From an uncultured Oscillospiraceae bacterium (GTDB lineage: Bacteria; Bacillota; Clostridia; Oscillospirales; Ruminococcaceae): a stretch of DNA of 64,000 bases. Numbering within the stretch: position 1 is the stretch's first letter; each line of letters opens with the position of its first letter. Under the pieces are notes generated by a model that had not been told where the DNA came from, did not search any database, and saw only the letters and a program-made list of their open reading frames with translations. The DNA lies in contig CAKSEY010000005.1 of the NCBI GenBank assembly GCA_934448295.1, positions 124,001-188,000 on the forward strand. The letters are read 5' to 3'. Of this stretch, positions 34,854-43,557 are shown piece by piece. The translations under genes were made by a program, and so were the position numbers.

Positions 34854-34922
34854 TCCCACGCAGAACAGGAACAGAAACCACAGGGACACAGAATTTAATC
34901 GAATCAATGGAGGATAATTACC

Positions 34923-36215
34923 ATGTCAGAGAACAAGAATTACAGATTTGAGACCTTACAGCTCCACGTTGGCCAGGAGCAGCCCGACCCCGCTTCCGAC
35001 GCACGCGCAGTGCCGATATACGCTACAACTTCCTACGTTTTCAAGAACTCCGCCCACGCAGCGGCTCGTTTCGGGCTTGCTGACGCAGGCAACATCTACG
35101 GCAGACTTACAAACTCCACGCAGGACGTTTTCGAAAAGCGTATCGCGGCTCTCGAGGGAGGCGTTGCGGCGCTCGCGACAGCTTCCGGCGCGGCGGCTAT
35201 CACCTACACCATTCAGGCGCTCGCAAAGCAGGGTGAGAACATCGTAGCTTCCAACACCATCTACGGCGGGACCTACAACCTGCTGGCGCACACGCTCCCG
35301 CTGTACGGCATAACCGCGAAGTTCGTTGACCCCTATGTTGAGGGCAGCTTCGAGGCGGCTATCGACGAGAACACCAAGGCGCTGTACGTTGAGTCCCTGG
35401 GCAACCCGAACTCCAACGTAGCAGACATTGAGAAGCTTGCGAAGATAGCGCACGCTCACAATATACCGCTGGTAGTGGACAGCACCTTTGCTACTCCTTA
35501 CCTGCTCCGTCCTATCGAGTACGGCGCTGATATCGTGGTACACTCCGCGACAAAGTTCATCGGCGGCCACGGAACTGCCATCGGCGGCGTTATCGTTGAC
35601 AGCGGCAACTTCGACTGGAAGAAGTCCGGCGCATATCCCTGGATCTCCGAGCCGAACCCCTCCTACCACGGTATCAGCTTCTCTGACGCAGTGGGCGCAG
35701 CGGCTTTCGTTACATACATCAGGGCTATTCTCCTGCGCGACACGGGCGCTACTATTTCGCCGTTCCACGCTTTCATATTCCTCCAGGGTCTGGAGACTCT
35801 CTCCCTGCGCGTAGAGCGCCATGTATTCAACGCGCTGAAGGTCGTTGAGTACCTCAGCAAGCACCCGCAGGTAGAGGCTGTACACCACCCGTCCCTCCCC
35901 ACCGAGCCGACGCACGAGTTGTACAAGAAGTACTTCCCGAACGGCGGCGGCTCCATCTTCACCTTCGAGGTAAAGGGAACTGCGGCGGACGCTCAGAAGT
36001 TCATAGACAATCTGCCCATATTCTCCCTGCTGGCGAACGTTGCGGACGTTAAGTCGCTGGTTATCCACCCGGCTTCCACAACTCACTCACAGCTCACCGA
36101 ATCCGAGCTTCTGGAGCAGGGCATCAAGCCGAACACCATCAGACTTTCCATCGGCACAGAGCACATCGACGACCTTATCGAGGCGCTGGACACCGCTTTC
36201 GCCGCTATCAAGTAA
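34923..36215 (+). CDS. metY: O-acetylhomoserine sulfhydrylase / aminocarboxypropyltransferase
   Basis: 430 aa PLP enzyme of the Cys/Met metabolism family. It makes homocysteine from O-acetylhomoserine and sulfide, in the cytoplasm. The PLP lysine is Lys211 in VHSATKFIGGHG. The length and segments VPIYATTSYVFK, YGRLTNSTQDVFEKRIAALEGG-type region (residues 59-80) and the C-terminal SIGTEHIDDLIEAL fit MetY rather than MetB/MetC (about 390 aa). GGAGG precedes the ATG. Own promoter and terminator. Confidence 0.95.
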   Translation: MSENKNYRFETLQLHVGQEQPDPASDARAVPIYATTSYVFKNSAHAAARFGLADAGNIYGRLTNSTQDVFEKRIAALEGGVAALATASGAAAITYTIQALAKQGENIVASNTIYGGTYNLLAHTLPLYGITAKFVDPYVEGSFEAAIDENTKALYVESLGNPNSNVADIEKLAKIAHAHNIPLVVDSTFATPYLLRPIEYGADIVVHSATKFIGGHGTAIGGVIVDSGNFDWKKSGAYPWISEPNPSYHGISFSDAVGAAAFVTYIRAILLRDTGATISPFHAFIFLQGLETLSLRVERHVFNALKVVEYLSKHPQVEAVHHPSLPTEPTHELYKKYFPNGGGSIFTFEVKGTAADAQKFIDNLPIFSLLANVADVKSLVIHPASTTHSQLTESELLEQGIKPNTIRLSIGTEHIDDLIEALDTAFAAIK

Positions 36216-36347
36216 AATTCGCCGCTTGAAACATATTGCTTCACTTGTTACAGATCTCTGAGAAAGGCGCAGACGCGCCCTGTCGGAAATCTGTTATCAC
36301 AGGTTTTTCCTGAATACCTTAATAGAGTATACTTCATCACTTTATTT

Positions 36348-36377
36348 CCCCGGCTCCACCCGAGCCGGGATTTTTTT
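36348..36377 (+). terminator. Terminator of metY
   Basis: CCCGGCT/AGCCGGG stem, 8-nt loop, then ATTTTTTT. Confidence 0.9.
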
Positions 36378-36452
36378 ATCCTGTGAATAACCGCAGGATC
36401 TCCGGGCATACTATGCCCAGAAAAATTTTTTCAGATTTTTTTCAGAAAGTAC

Positions 36453-36481
36453 TTGACAAATCGGTTTCAGTGTGCTATAAT
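36453..36481 (+). promoter_or_regulatory. Promoter of tRNA-Gln
   Basis: Consensus TTGACA (36453-36458), 17-nt spacer, TATAAT (36476-36481). Confidence 0.9.
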
Positions 36482-36498
36482 ACTATTCGTTGAGTTAC

Positions 36499-36574
36499 TG
36501 CGGTGTCGCCAAGTGGTAAGGCAGATGACTCTGACTCATCCATTCCGAGGGTTCAAATCCTTCCACCGCAACCA
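36499..36574 (+). tRNA. tRNA-Gln (CUG anticodon), CCA encoded
   Basis: 76-nt cloverleaf. Acceptor TGCGGTG pairs with CACCGCA, the anticodon stem GATGA/TCATC closes loop CTCTGAC (anticodon CTG), and the T-arm contains GTTCAAA. The 3' ACCA is encoded. Promoter and terminator flank it, so it is a single-gene unit. Confidence 0.96.
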
Positions 36575-36582
36575 GTAAAAAA

Positions 36583-36616
36583 ATCCCGGTACGCAATCGC
36601 GTGTCGGGATTTTTAT
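36583..36616 (+). terminator. Terminator of tRNA-Gln
   Basis: ATCCCG/CGGGAT stem followed by TTTTTAT. Confidence 0.85.
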
Positions 36617-36681
36617 TTACAGCAGTTCTGTTTCAAAAAATGAGGGGCACCAAGATGAATGCCCCTCATTTATTATGCCGC

Positions 36682-37329
36682 TCATCCGAGAATTATCTTC
36701 TCCAGCTCCTTTGCGTCATGCGCGAAGTATGTGGGCTTCTGCGCGGCAAGCTCCTCATAGCCCCGGAAGCCCCACAGCGCCCCGCACACGGCTATCCCCG
36801 CGTTATGTCCGGTGATGATGTCAACGTCGCTGTCGCCGACATACAGCGCTTCCTCCGGCTTTACTTCCGCGCGGCGGATTATCTCCAGCGCCGCGCCCGG
36901 GTCGGGCTTTGCCTCGAAGCCCGCGCCGTAGCCTATCACATGGGTTATCTCGTCCCCGAAATTGAGCCGGATAAGCTCCTGCGTGAATTCGTTCGCCTTG
37001 TTGGAATTCGCACCGCACACGACTCCGCGCTCCCGTAGGGTATGTATCAGCTCCGGGATTCCCGGATACGGCTTCGTGTGGTCGCACTTGTGCCCGGAGT
37101 AGTACTCCATGAATATCTCGTACGCGAGGTCTATGACCGGCTTCTGCGTGCCCGCCGGGAGCATTCTCTCTATAAGCTTCGGAATTCCGTTGCCCACAAA
37201 ATGGCGGTATTTCTCCTCGTCATGGGTAGGATAGCCCATATCCGCGAGGGTATAGTTTCCCGCCGCGGCAAGGTCGCCGATGGTGTTGAGCAGGGTCCCG
37301 TCAAGGTCAAAAATAACTAGCTTGAACAT
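36682..37329 (-). CDS. HAD-family hydrolase (phosphoglycolate phosphatase-like)
   Basis: 215 aa. HAD motif I FDLDGTLLNT at the N-terminus, motif II in GANSNK, motif III Lys in GFEAKPDPG and motif IV VGDSDVDIITGHNAG. Looks like Gph or a related cytosolic phosphatase; the substrate is open. Start at 37329 with AAGGAGATACGAA before it; the reading frame is open further upstream into a dispersed repeat. Confidence 0.93.
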   Translation of the reverse strand: MFKLVIFDLDGTLLNTIGDLAAAGNYTLADMGYPTHDEEKYRHFVGNGIPKLIERMLPAGTQKPVIDLAYEIFMEYYSGHKCDHTKPYPGIPELIHTLRERGVVCGANSNKANEFTQELIRLNFGDEITHVIGYGAGFEAKPDPGAALEIIRRAEVKPEEALYVGDSDVDIITGHNAGIAVCGALWGFRGYEELAAQKPTYFAHDAKELEKIILG

Positions 37330-37347
37330 TTCGTATCTCCTTAAATT

Positions 37348-37484
37348 TAATTCGGAATTCATAATTCGGAATTCATAATTCGGAATTATTGTGTCCCACT
37401 TCGTGGGACGGATTAAAATTCGATACAATCGGATAACCGCCGCGACAGCGGCTCCGATGATTCCGAATTCCTAATTCCGAATTG
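37348..37484. repeat. AATTCSGAATT-type repeat, full copy C
   Basis: Three AATTCGGAATT units at the left, hairpin GTCCCACTTCGTGGGAC, core GATACAATCGGATAAC, second hairpin GCCGCGACAGCGGC, and two inverted units AATTCCGAATT at the right. The core is shared in inverse orientation with copy D. Fills the gap between the HAD and TrkA-type genes. Confidence 0.8.
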
Positions 37485-37487
37485 ATA

Positions 37488-38108
37488 TTAGTTTGTTTTC
37501 TTTGCGAAAATCAGCCTGTCCTCTGCGGACAGCGTTATCACCTGCCCTGTATAGAGCAGGAACGCTCCGTTCGGGCGGACTATCGCGAAAAGGCTCTCGC
37601 CGTCCTCAAGCTCGATATCCGCGGGGAGCTTCCCCACGAACTCCGGCGGCATATCCATCGTCATGAACCGCACGGTATTGCGCTGTATGCGGAGCTCCGC
37701 CTGTTCGCTGACGTCCTCTATCGCCGCAAGAGCCGCGTCCACCGTAAGCTTGGTCGGGCAGACCGTCTGTATGCCGAACCCCTGAAACACGTCCACCTTG
37801 TCCGGGTCGGAAATTCTCGCGAATACGCGCTCCACATGGAATATGTCCTTTGCAAGCTGAGCCGCCATTATGTTCAGGTCGTCGTCCTGGGTGATGGCGC
37901 ACACCGCGTCGCAGCTCTCGATGCCTGCCTTTTTGAGCACCTCCTGGTCAATGGGGACCCCCGGGGTAGTGAACCCGCTGAAATCCCCGGGCAGGCGGTC
38001 GAAATTCTGCTCGTCACGGTCTATCACCGAAACGTCGCTGCCGCGCTTGTCGAGGACTCCCGCAAGCTCGCTGCCGACCTTTCCGCAGCCTATTATGATT
38101 ATATTCAT
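37488..38108 (-). CDS. TrkA/KtrA-type NAD-binding regulatory protein
   Basis: 206 aa. RCK_N Rossmann domain NIIIIGCGKVGSELAGVLDK with SVIDRDEQNF, then an RCK_C domain (ITLSAEDRLIFAK at the end). Gates potassium transporters of the Trk/Ktr type, from the cytoplasmic face, in response to nucleotides. The transporter subunit is not adjacent. A second such protein lies at 44115-44774. Starts 8 nt after mnmE. Confidence 0.9.
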   Translation of the reverse strand: MNIIIIGCGKVGSELAGVLDKRGSDVSVIDRDEQNFDRLPGDFSGFTTPGVPIDQEVLKKAGIESCDAVCAITQDDDLNIMAAQLAKDIFHVERVFARISDPDKVDVFQGFGIQTVCPTKLTVDAALAAIEDVSEQAELRIQRNTVRFMTMDMPPEFVGKLPADIELEDGESLFAIVRPNGAFLLYTGQVITLSAEDRLIFAKKTN

Positions 38109-38116
38109 GCTTCACC

Positions 38117-39478
38117 TCATTTGCCCACGCAGAAGCGCTTGAAAACCTCTTCTATGACTTCCTCCCCGGCGCGCTTTCCGGAAAGCTCGTAAACCGCGTC
38201 CAGAGCCTGCTCCAGCATTACTCCCACCGCGTCCGGAGTTACCCCCAGAGCCGCCGCGCCGAGCGCCTGCTCCACCGAATCAGCCGCCCGGATAACGCAG
38301 TCGCGCTGGCGCTCGTTCGCCAGGAATCCCGCGTCCGGATCCAGCCGCGACAGGTCGAGCTTGTCGCTTATCGCTCTGGAAAGCGCCTTCGCCGCGCCGT
38401 CCTGCTTCGCGGAGAGCACCACCGGAGCTCCCACAGCCCGCTCTATTTCGCTGATATCCAGCTTCTGCGGCAGATCGGATTTGTTCACCACCGCCACCAC
38501 ATTCCTGCCGGAGATAAGCCCGAGAAGCCGCCTGTCCTCGTCGGAAAGCTCCCTTGAGCCGTCGAACACCGCCAGGATAATATCCGCGCTTTCAAGCCGC
38601 TTCAGCATGATGTCCACGCCGATTTTCTCCACCGGATCGTCCGTTTCGCGTATCCCGGCGCAGTCCGCCACGCGGAGAACTATATCCCCCAGGGAGACGG
38701 TTTCCTCCACGATGTCCCGGGTAGTCCCGGCAATGTCGGAAACTATGCTCCTCTGCTGACCCGCGAGGCTGTTCATCAGCGTGGATTTCCCCGCGTTCGG
38801 CTTGCCGACTATCGCGCAGGAGATACCCTCCCGGAGCATACGCCCGGTGTCGTAGCCGGAAAGCAGCTCCCGGAACATATCCCGCACCGCCGTCAGCCGG
38901 TCGGTCAGCCACTGCTGAGTCACCACCGGGGTGTCGTCCTCGGGGTAGTCTATCCACGCGGATATCTGCGCGGAGATGTCCATTATCCTGTCGGCGCAGT
39001 CCTCCATGCGGCGGTAGAGCGCGCCCTCGCGCTGACCGTTGGCGCAGCTCAGGAACTGCCCGCCCTGGGCGCTGATTATATCGGCGACCGCCTCCGCCTG
39101 GGTGAGCGACATCTTCCCGTTGAGAAGCGCGCGCTTGGTGAACTCCCCGGGCGCCGCCGGCTGAGCCCCCGCCTTTACGCAGGCGGAGAGCACGCGCCGT
39201 GTGACGTATATCCCGCCGTGGCAGGAAATTTCCGCCGTGTCCTCGCCGGTGTAGCTGTGCGGGGCGCGGTACATCAGCAGCACTCCGTCGTCCAGCAGCT
39301 CGCCGTTGTCGTATATCTTTCCGTAAGCCGCCCGGTAGCCCGGGAGCTCCGCGGCGCTCTTTCCGGAGACTGGTCTGAACACCCTTGCGGCTATCTCGGC
39401 GGCGTTTTCGCCGGATATCCTTATCACGGAGATCCCCCCCGCTGCGGGGGGAGTTGCTATTGCACAAATAGTTGACAT
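38117..39478 (-). CDS. mnmE: tRNA modification GTPase MnmE
   Basis: 453 aa. With MnmG it installs carboxymethylaminomethyl (or aminomethyl) groups on U34 of certain tRNAs. N-terminal folate-binding domain (AIATPPAAGGISVIRISG), G domain with GKPNAGKSTLMN and SDIAGTTRD, NKSD motif, and C-terminal CVGK with the conserved Cys. Starts 7 nt after the SecA-like gene, with its ribosome site inside that gene's end. Confidence 0.97.
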   Translation of the reverse strand: MSTICAIATPPAAGGISVIRISGENAAEIAARVFRPVSGKSAAELPGYRAAYGKIYDNGELLDDGVLLMYRAPHSYTGEDTAEISCHGGIYVTRRVLSACVKAGAQPAAPGEFTKRALLNGKMSLTQAEAVADIISAQGGQFLSCANGQREGALYRRMEDCADRIMDISAQISAWIDYPEDDTPVVTQQWLTDRLTAVRDMFRELLSGYDTGRMLREGISCAIVGKPNAGKSTLMNSLAGQQRSIVSDIAGTTRDIVEETVSLGDIVLRVADCAGIRETDDPVEKIGVDIMLKRLESADIILAVFDGSRELSDEDRRLLGLISGRNVVAVVNKSDLPQKLDISEIERAVGAPVVLSAKQDGAAKALSRAISDKLDLSRLDPDAGFLANERQRDCVIRAADSVEQALGAAALGVTPDAVGVMLEQALDAVYELSGKRAGEEVIEEVFKRFCVGK

Positions 39479-39485
39479 GGTTTCC

Positions 39486-41774
39486 TCACTTCTTGCCGAA
39501 AAGCTTCGCGAAGAAGCCTTTTTTCTCCGGCTTTGCGGAATTTTCCTCCGGCGCGGGCTCGGATTTCTTCTGATTGCCGTCCGCTATCTCCTCGTTGTCG
39601 GAGAAAACGTTCAGCAGCAGCGGCTTGCGCCTGAATTCCTCGCCGGTGTCGTTGAGAAGATATGTGTAGGTGCGGCTCGGCATAAGCGGCTGATAATCCG
39701 CCGGGGATGGAGCCGCAAGCAGCTCGTCCAGCTTCTCCGCCATGCGCTCCGGCAGGCTCTCCGCCGCGCCCTCATAATATTCCTCGCAGGCGATGTTGTA
39801 TTCCTCGGCGGGATTGCGCCCGGCTATCTGGGTCAGGTGTATGCCCTCCCGGAGATAAGCGGTGTAGTCGAGGTAATCGCACCAGAATTCGTTCAGCAGC
39901 GCCGCAAGCGCGATATCCTGCTTTGCCTGGAGCTTCTCTTCCCCGAGAAGCTTCACCGCCGCCGAGTACTGCTCAGGCGCGTGTTTCTGCCACATATCGC
40001 TGTGCCATGTGCCCTCTAAAAGCGCCGTGCGCTTCTCAAAGGTCATGGAGCGGTGCTTTTCGCCTATCATCGTGTATTTCATGAGGTTCACGCGCTCGTC
40101 AAAGGCGGCGCCCTCGGCTATGCGCTGTACGCGCTCGGCTTCCTTCAGCAGAGCCTTGTCCTCTATCGCGCCGCTCACCTTTTCGGCGGGGTAGTGCCTG
40201 CCGGAGACCAGCGAACGCAGGTTGTTGCGGGTCATTATCTCATCATCCAGCGCGGCGAAGAAGCGGCTCTCGCCGACGTCGCCCTGCCGCCCGGCGCGTC
40301 CCCTTAGCTGTTGGGTCATTCGGGAGGAATCCCGCATTGCCGCCGCCAGGACAAGCAGACCGCCTGCGGCTTCCACCTCGGATTTCGCGTGACAGTCCGC
40401 GCCGCCGAGCTTTATGTCTACTCCGCGCCCCGCCATGTTGGTGGAGATGGTGACGGCTCCCGGTTCGCCCGCCCGGGAGATTATATCGGCTTCCGCCTCG
40501 TCGTTCTTTGCGTTGAGCACGGTGCAGGGAATCCCGGCGGCTTCCAGCTCTGCGGAAAGGCACTCGGATTCCTCGATATTCGCCGTGCCCACAAGCACCG
40601 GGCGGTTTATCTCATGCGCCTGCTTTATCGCGGAGATGACCGCGCGGCGCTTCTCGTCCTGGTCGTAGTAAAGCTCCATCGGGCGGTCGGTGCGCTGGCA
40701 CGGCAGCCGCGTGGGAATGACCTCGGTGGGAAGCCCGTATATCGTGTCGAATTCCTCCCGGGACTGCACCGCCGTGCCGGTCATTCCGGCAAGCTTCGGG
40801 AAAAGCCGCAGGAAGTACTGGAGCGCGATATTGCCCATTATCCTGCCGCGGGAGGTGATTTTCAGCCCGTGCTTCGCCTCCACCGCCGCCTGTAAGTCCC
40901 CCGGGAAAACGCGCCCCGGGGCGGCTCTTCCGGTAAATTCGTCCACAAGCAGCACCGCGCCGTCCCGCAGAATGTAGTCCTTGTCCTCGTGCAGTAGCTC
41001 CCGCGCCTTTATGCAGGCACATATCTTCGCAAGGAGAGCCGCAGAATCCGCATCGTAGATGTTGCAGGAGAATATCTCCTCCGCCTTGTCTGCACCCGCG
41101 TCCGTGAGGTACACGTTGCGGCTGTCCTCGTCAACGCCGTAGTCGTCCTCAGTGAATCCCGCCACCTTCTGGTAGACCTCTGCGGTGGAGCCGTCGTCCT
41201 GCGCGGCGATATCCCCGGCGATTACCAGCGGAATACGCGCCTCGTCTATCATAATGCTGTCGGCTTCGTCCACTATCGCAAAGTTGAGCTTTTCCGGGAA
41301 AGCCATCTTCTCCGGCTCAAAGCACGCGAAATCCCGCAGGTAATCGAACCCCGCCTCCTTGGCGGTAAGGTAAGTCACCTGCTTCGCGTACTGCTCCCGG
41401 CGCTCCTCCCGGGGAGTGTCGGCGGTGATACAGCCGAGGGAGACCCCCATCTCGTCATAGACCGGCTTCATCATGGTGAAGTCGCGCCGCGCGAGGTAAT
41501 CGTTGAAGGTCAGCACCATGACCTGACCGCCGTTCAGCGCCTCATGGCAGGCGGAGAACACCGCCGCAAGGGTCTTTCCCTCGCCGGTCTGCATCTGCAC
41601 CATGTTGTGCCCGGAGAGCGCCAGCGCCGCGCCTATCTGCTCCTCGTAGGGCGTTATACCCAGAGTATTCTGCACCGCGCAATATACCCGGGAGAATATC
41701 TCGGGAATACCGTTTCCCTCCGCACCGCCGTCCCGCGCCAGGGAAACTATCTGTGAAATGGTTTTGTTATCCAT
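39486..41774 (-). CDS. SecA-like preprotein translocase ATPase, short form (SecA2-type)
   Basis: 762 aa. Walker A MQTGEGKT (Lys67), DEAD-type VDEADS, preprotein cross-linking domain, second motor domain with STNMAGRGVDIKLGG and QQLRGRAGRQGD. Shorter than housekeeping SecA (about 840-950 aa), and it lacks the C-terminal zinc motif CxCxSGxxxxxCH, ending instead with the basic amphipathic KKGFFAKLFGKK. The sequence after LAGMTGTA also departs from housekeeping SecA. I take it for an accessory SecA2; whether another secA exists cannot be seen. Start at ATG 41774 after GGTGG. Confidence 0.88.
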   Translation of the reverse strand: MDNKTISQIVSLARDGGAEGNGIPEIFSRVYCAVQNTLGITPYEEQIGAALALSGHNMVQMQTGEGKTLAAVFSACHEALNGGQVMVLTFNDYLARRDFTMMKPVYDEMGVSLGCITADTPREERREQYAKQVTYLTAKEAGFDYLRDFACFEPEKMAFPEKLNFAIVDEADSIMIDEARIPLVIAGDIAAQDDGSTAEVYQKVAGFTEDDYGVDEDSRNVYLTDAGADKAEEIFSCNIYDADSAALLAKICACIKARELLHEDKDYILRDGAVLLVDEFTGRAAPGRVFPGDLQAAVEAKHGLKITSRGRIMGNIALQYFLRLFPKLAGMTGTAVQSREEFDTIYGLPTEVIPTRLPCQRTDRPMELYYDQDEKRRAVISAIKQAHEINRPVLVGTANIEESECLSAELEAAGIPCTVLNAKNDEAEADIISRAGEPGAVTISTNMAGRGVDIKLGGADCHAKSEVEAAGGLLVLAAAMRDSSRMTQQLRGRAGRQGDVGESRFFAALDDEIMTRNNLRSLVSGRHYPAEKVSGAIEDKALLKEAERVQRIAEGAAFDERVNLMKYTMIGEKHRSMTFEKRTALLEGTWHSDMWQKHAPEQYSAAVKLLGEEKLQAKQDIALAALLNEFWCDYLDYTAYLREGIHLTQIAGRNPAEEYNIACEEYYEGAAESLPERMAEKLDELLAAPSPADYQPLMPSRTYTYLLNDTGEEFRRKPLLLNVFSDNEEIADGNQKKSEPAPEENSAKPEKKGFFAKLFGKK

Positions 41775-41790
41775 AAGCACCACCTGTTTT

Positions 41791-41972
41791 TAATTCGGAA
41801 TTAATTGTGCCGCTGTCGCGGCAGTTATCCGATTGTATCAAAAATTATAATCCGCTGCGAAGCGCAGACACGATGTCTGCGCAGTTGCCCCAAAGGGCGA
41901 CAGGACGCCGCCCAACAGTGGGCAACAGGGGACACTCGAAATTACGAATGATGAATTCCTAATTCCGAATTG
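41791..41972. repeat. AATTCSGAATT-type repeat, full copy D (long form)
   Basis: Ends AATTCGGAATT and AATTCCGAATT in inverse orientation. Inside are hairpin GCCGCTGTCGCGGC, core GTTATCCGATTGTATC (inverse of copy C core), and an additional GC-rich segment with CGCAGACACGATGTCTGCG and a GGGCGACAGGACGCC stretch. About 45 bp longer than copy C. Confidence 0.8.
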
Positions 41973-41974
41973 AT

Positions 41975-42214
41975 TTATGTTTTCCATATAAGTTCGATCA
42001 TTTTCGGGAGCTGCTTTCCGCGGTATTCCCGCAGAGCCTGCTGTGCCTTGCTCTGATACATACGGTATTCGCCCGGGATATCCGAGCTCACCGACAGGCA
42101 GTATTCCGAGCGCATATCCACGGAAAGGCTGTATGTGCGGTCCGGGTCGCCGTCTATCTGGACGTTTACGGTCAGGATGTATCCGTCAAGCACAAAATCC
42201 GTTATTCTCAGCAT
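41975..42214 (-). CDS. Small protein of unknown function
   Basis: 79 aa, no known domain recognised. Starts MLRITDFVLDGYILTVNVQI after AGGAG and has its own promoter at 42249-42277. The first half is predicted beta-rich, the second helical (MYQSKAQQALREYRGKQLPK). Soluble, no signal peptide. Its stop codon sits at the edge of repeat D. Confidence 0.75.
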   Translation of the reverse strand: MLRITDFVLDGYILTVNVQIDGDPDRTYSLSVDMRSEYCLSVSSDIPGEYRMYQSKAQQALREYRGKQLPKMIELIWKT

Positions 42215-42248
42215 TTGAAGCACTCCTTTAAAATGTATACTGTAATAT

Positions 42249-42277
42249 ATTATAATGCTATTTTTATTGCCTGTCAA
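42249..42277 (-). promoter_or_regulatory. Promoter of the 79-residue gene
   Basis: Minus strand TTGACA (42277-42272), 17-nt spacer, TATAAT (42254-42249). Only 2 bp separate it from the -35 of the divergent promoter. Confidence 0.85.
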
Positions 42278-42279
42278 CC

Positions 42280-42308
42280 TTGAAATCTTTCCGGATTTAT
42301 GCTATAAT
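42280..42308 (+). promoter_or_regulatory. Promoter of the GH130 operon
   Basis: TTGAAA (42280-42285), 17-nt spacer, TATAAT (42303-42308). Confidence 0.85.
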
Positions 42309-42369
42309 AAATCTGTATTTATATTTTGCGTGCCGGGAGCGGTATTTTTCCCGGAAGAAAGGATATTTT

Positions 42370-43557
42370 ATGCTGACAAAAGAACAGTTTGACGCAAGGC
42401 TTGCAAAGCTTGTACAGGCTCAGGAGGAGCTTATCTCCCGCCCGAATCCCGAGTCCGATTTTTACAACGGAGTTTACACCCGCTACCAGAACCCGGTGCT
42501 CACCGCCGCGCACGCTCCTATAATCTGGAGATACGACCTTTCCTACAACGACAACCCCAACCTCATGGAGCGCCTCGGCGTTAACGCGGTGATGAACTCC
42601 GGCGCGGTTTACCTCAACGGAAAGTACTGCCTGGTTGCCCGCGTAGAGGGCGCAGACCGCAAGTCCTTCTTCGCCGTTGCGGAGAGCGACAAGCCCACCG
42701 AGGGCTTCCGCTTCAGGGACTACCCGGTGGTTCTCCCCGACACCTGCCCCGAGGAGACCAACGTCTATGATATGCGCCTGACCCAGCACGAGGACGGCTG
42801 GATATACGGCGTTTTCTGCTCCGAGAGCAAGGATAAGGAAAACCCCGACCTTTCCGCGGCTACCGCTCAGGCTGGTATCGTCCGCACAAAGGACCTCGTT
42901 ACATGGGAGCGCCTGCCTAACCTCATTTCCAAGTCCCCGCAGCAGAGAAACGTCGTTCTCCACCCGGAATTCGTGAACGGAATGTACGCGTTCTACACCC
43001 GCCCGCAGGACGATTTCATCTCCACAGGCTCCGGCGGAGGAGTATGCTTCGCGCTGTGCAAGGATATCACAAACCCGGTGCTCTGCACTGACGAGGTGGT
43101 CATCTCCCCGAGAGTTTACCACACCATCACCGAGGTAAAGAACGGCGCCGGCGCTGTCCCGATAAAGACCCCGAAGGGCTGGATACACATTGCCCACGGC
43201 GTAAGAAACACCGCCGCAGGTCTGCGCTATGTCATCTACGTTTTCGCAACTGACCTCAACGACCCGTCAAAGCTCATCGCAAGCCCGTCCGGTCTGTTCA
43301 TCGCCCCGCACGGTATCGAGAGAGTGGGCGACGTTTCCAACGTGGCGTTCACAAACGGCGCCATCGTCCGCGAGGACGGCAGCGTTTACATCTACTACGC
43401 TTCCTCCGACACAAGGCTGCACGTTGCCTCCACCACTATCGAGCAGCTCATGGACTACACGTTCAACACTCCCTCCGACCCGCTGCGCTCCGCTGACTGC
43501 GTAAAGCAGCGCTGCGAGCTTATCTCAAAGAACCTCGCCGGAGAGCGCAAGGCATGA
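42370..43557 (+). CDS. GH130 glycoside phosphorylase (probable 4-O-beta-mannosyl-glucose phosphorylase)
   Basis: 395 aa. Five-bladed propeller enzymes of GH130 cleave beta-mannosides by phosphorolysis to give mannose 1-phosphate. The catalytic Asp is probably Asp134 in NVYDMRLTQHEDGW; phosphate-binding residues would include those in YHTITEVKNGAG. The length and pattern fit the group containing RaMP1 of Ruminococcus albus, which acts on mannosyl-glucose. No signal peptide, so cytoplasmic. Start at 42370 (MLTKEQF) after GAAAGGA. Overlaps the Nudix gene by 4 nt (ATGA). Confidence 0.9.
   Translation: MLTKEQFDARLAKLVQAQEELISRPNPESDFYNGVYTRYQNPVLTAAHAPIIWRYDLSYNDNPNLMERLGVNAVMNSGAVYLNGKYCLVARVEGADRKSFFAVAESDKPTEGFRFRDYPVVLPDTCPEETNVYDMRLTQHEDGWIYGVFCSESKDKENPDLSAATAQAGIVRTKDLVTWERLPNLISKSPQQRNVVLHPEFVNGMYAFYTRPQDDFISTGSGGGVCFALCKDITNPVLCTDEVVISPRVYHTITEVKNGAGAVPIKTPKGWIHIAHGVRNTAAGLRYVIYVFATDLNDPSKLIASPSGLFIAPHGIERVGDVSNVAFTNGAIVREDGSVYIYYASSDTRLHVASTTIEQLMDYTFNTPSDPLRSADCVKQRCELISKNLAGERKA

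Larger units (their letters stand above)
34572..34922. other. Intergenic and leader region before metY
   Basis: Holds the azlCD terminator, the metY promoter, a leader peptide ORF and a purine-rich untranslated stretch. No SAM riboswitch or T-box consensus was recognised. Confidence 0.6.
36216..36681. other. Intergenic region carrying the tRNA-Gln unit
   Basis: Contains the metY terminator, tRNA promoter, tRNA-Gln and its terminator. The rest (36216-36345) shows no feature I can name. Confidence 0.6.

Noticed and set aside
34854..34922. Transcription attenuator or SAM riboswitch between the leader peptide and metY
   Set aside because: No GC-rich hairpin with a T run and no SAM-I motif could be made out; the leader may act by other means.
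34956..36086. 376-codon minus-strand open frame opposite metY
   Set aside because: Antisense shadow of a conserved PLP enzyme.
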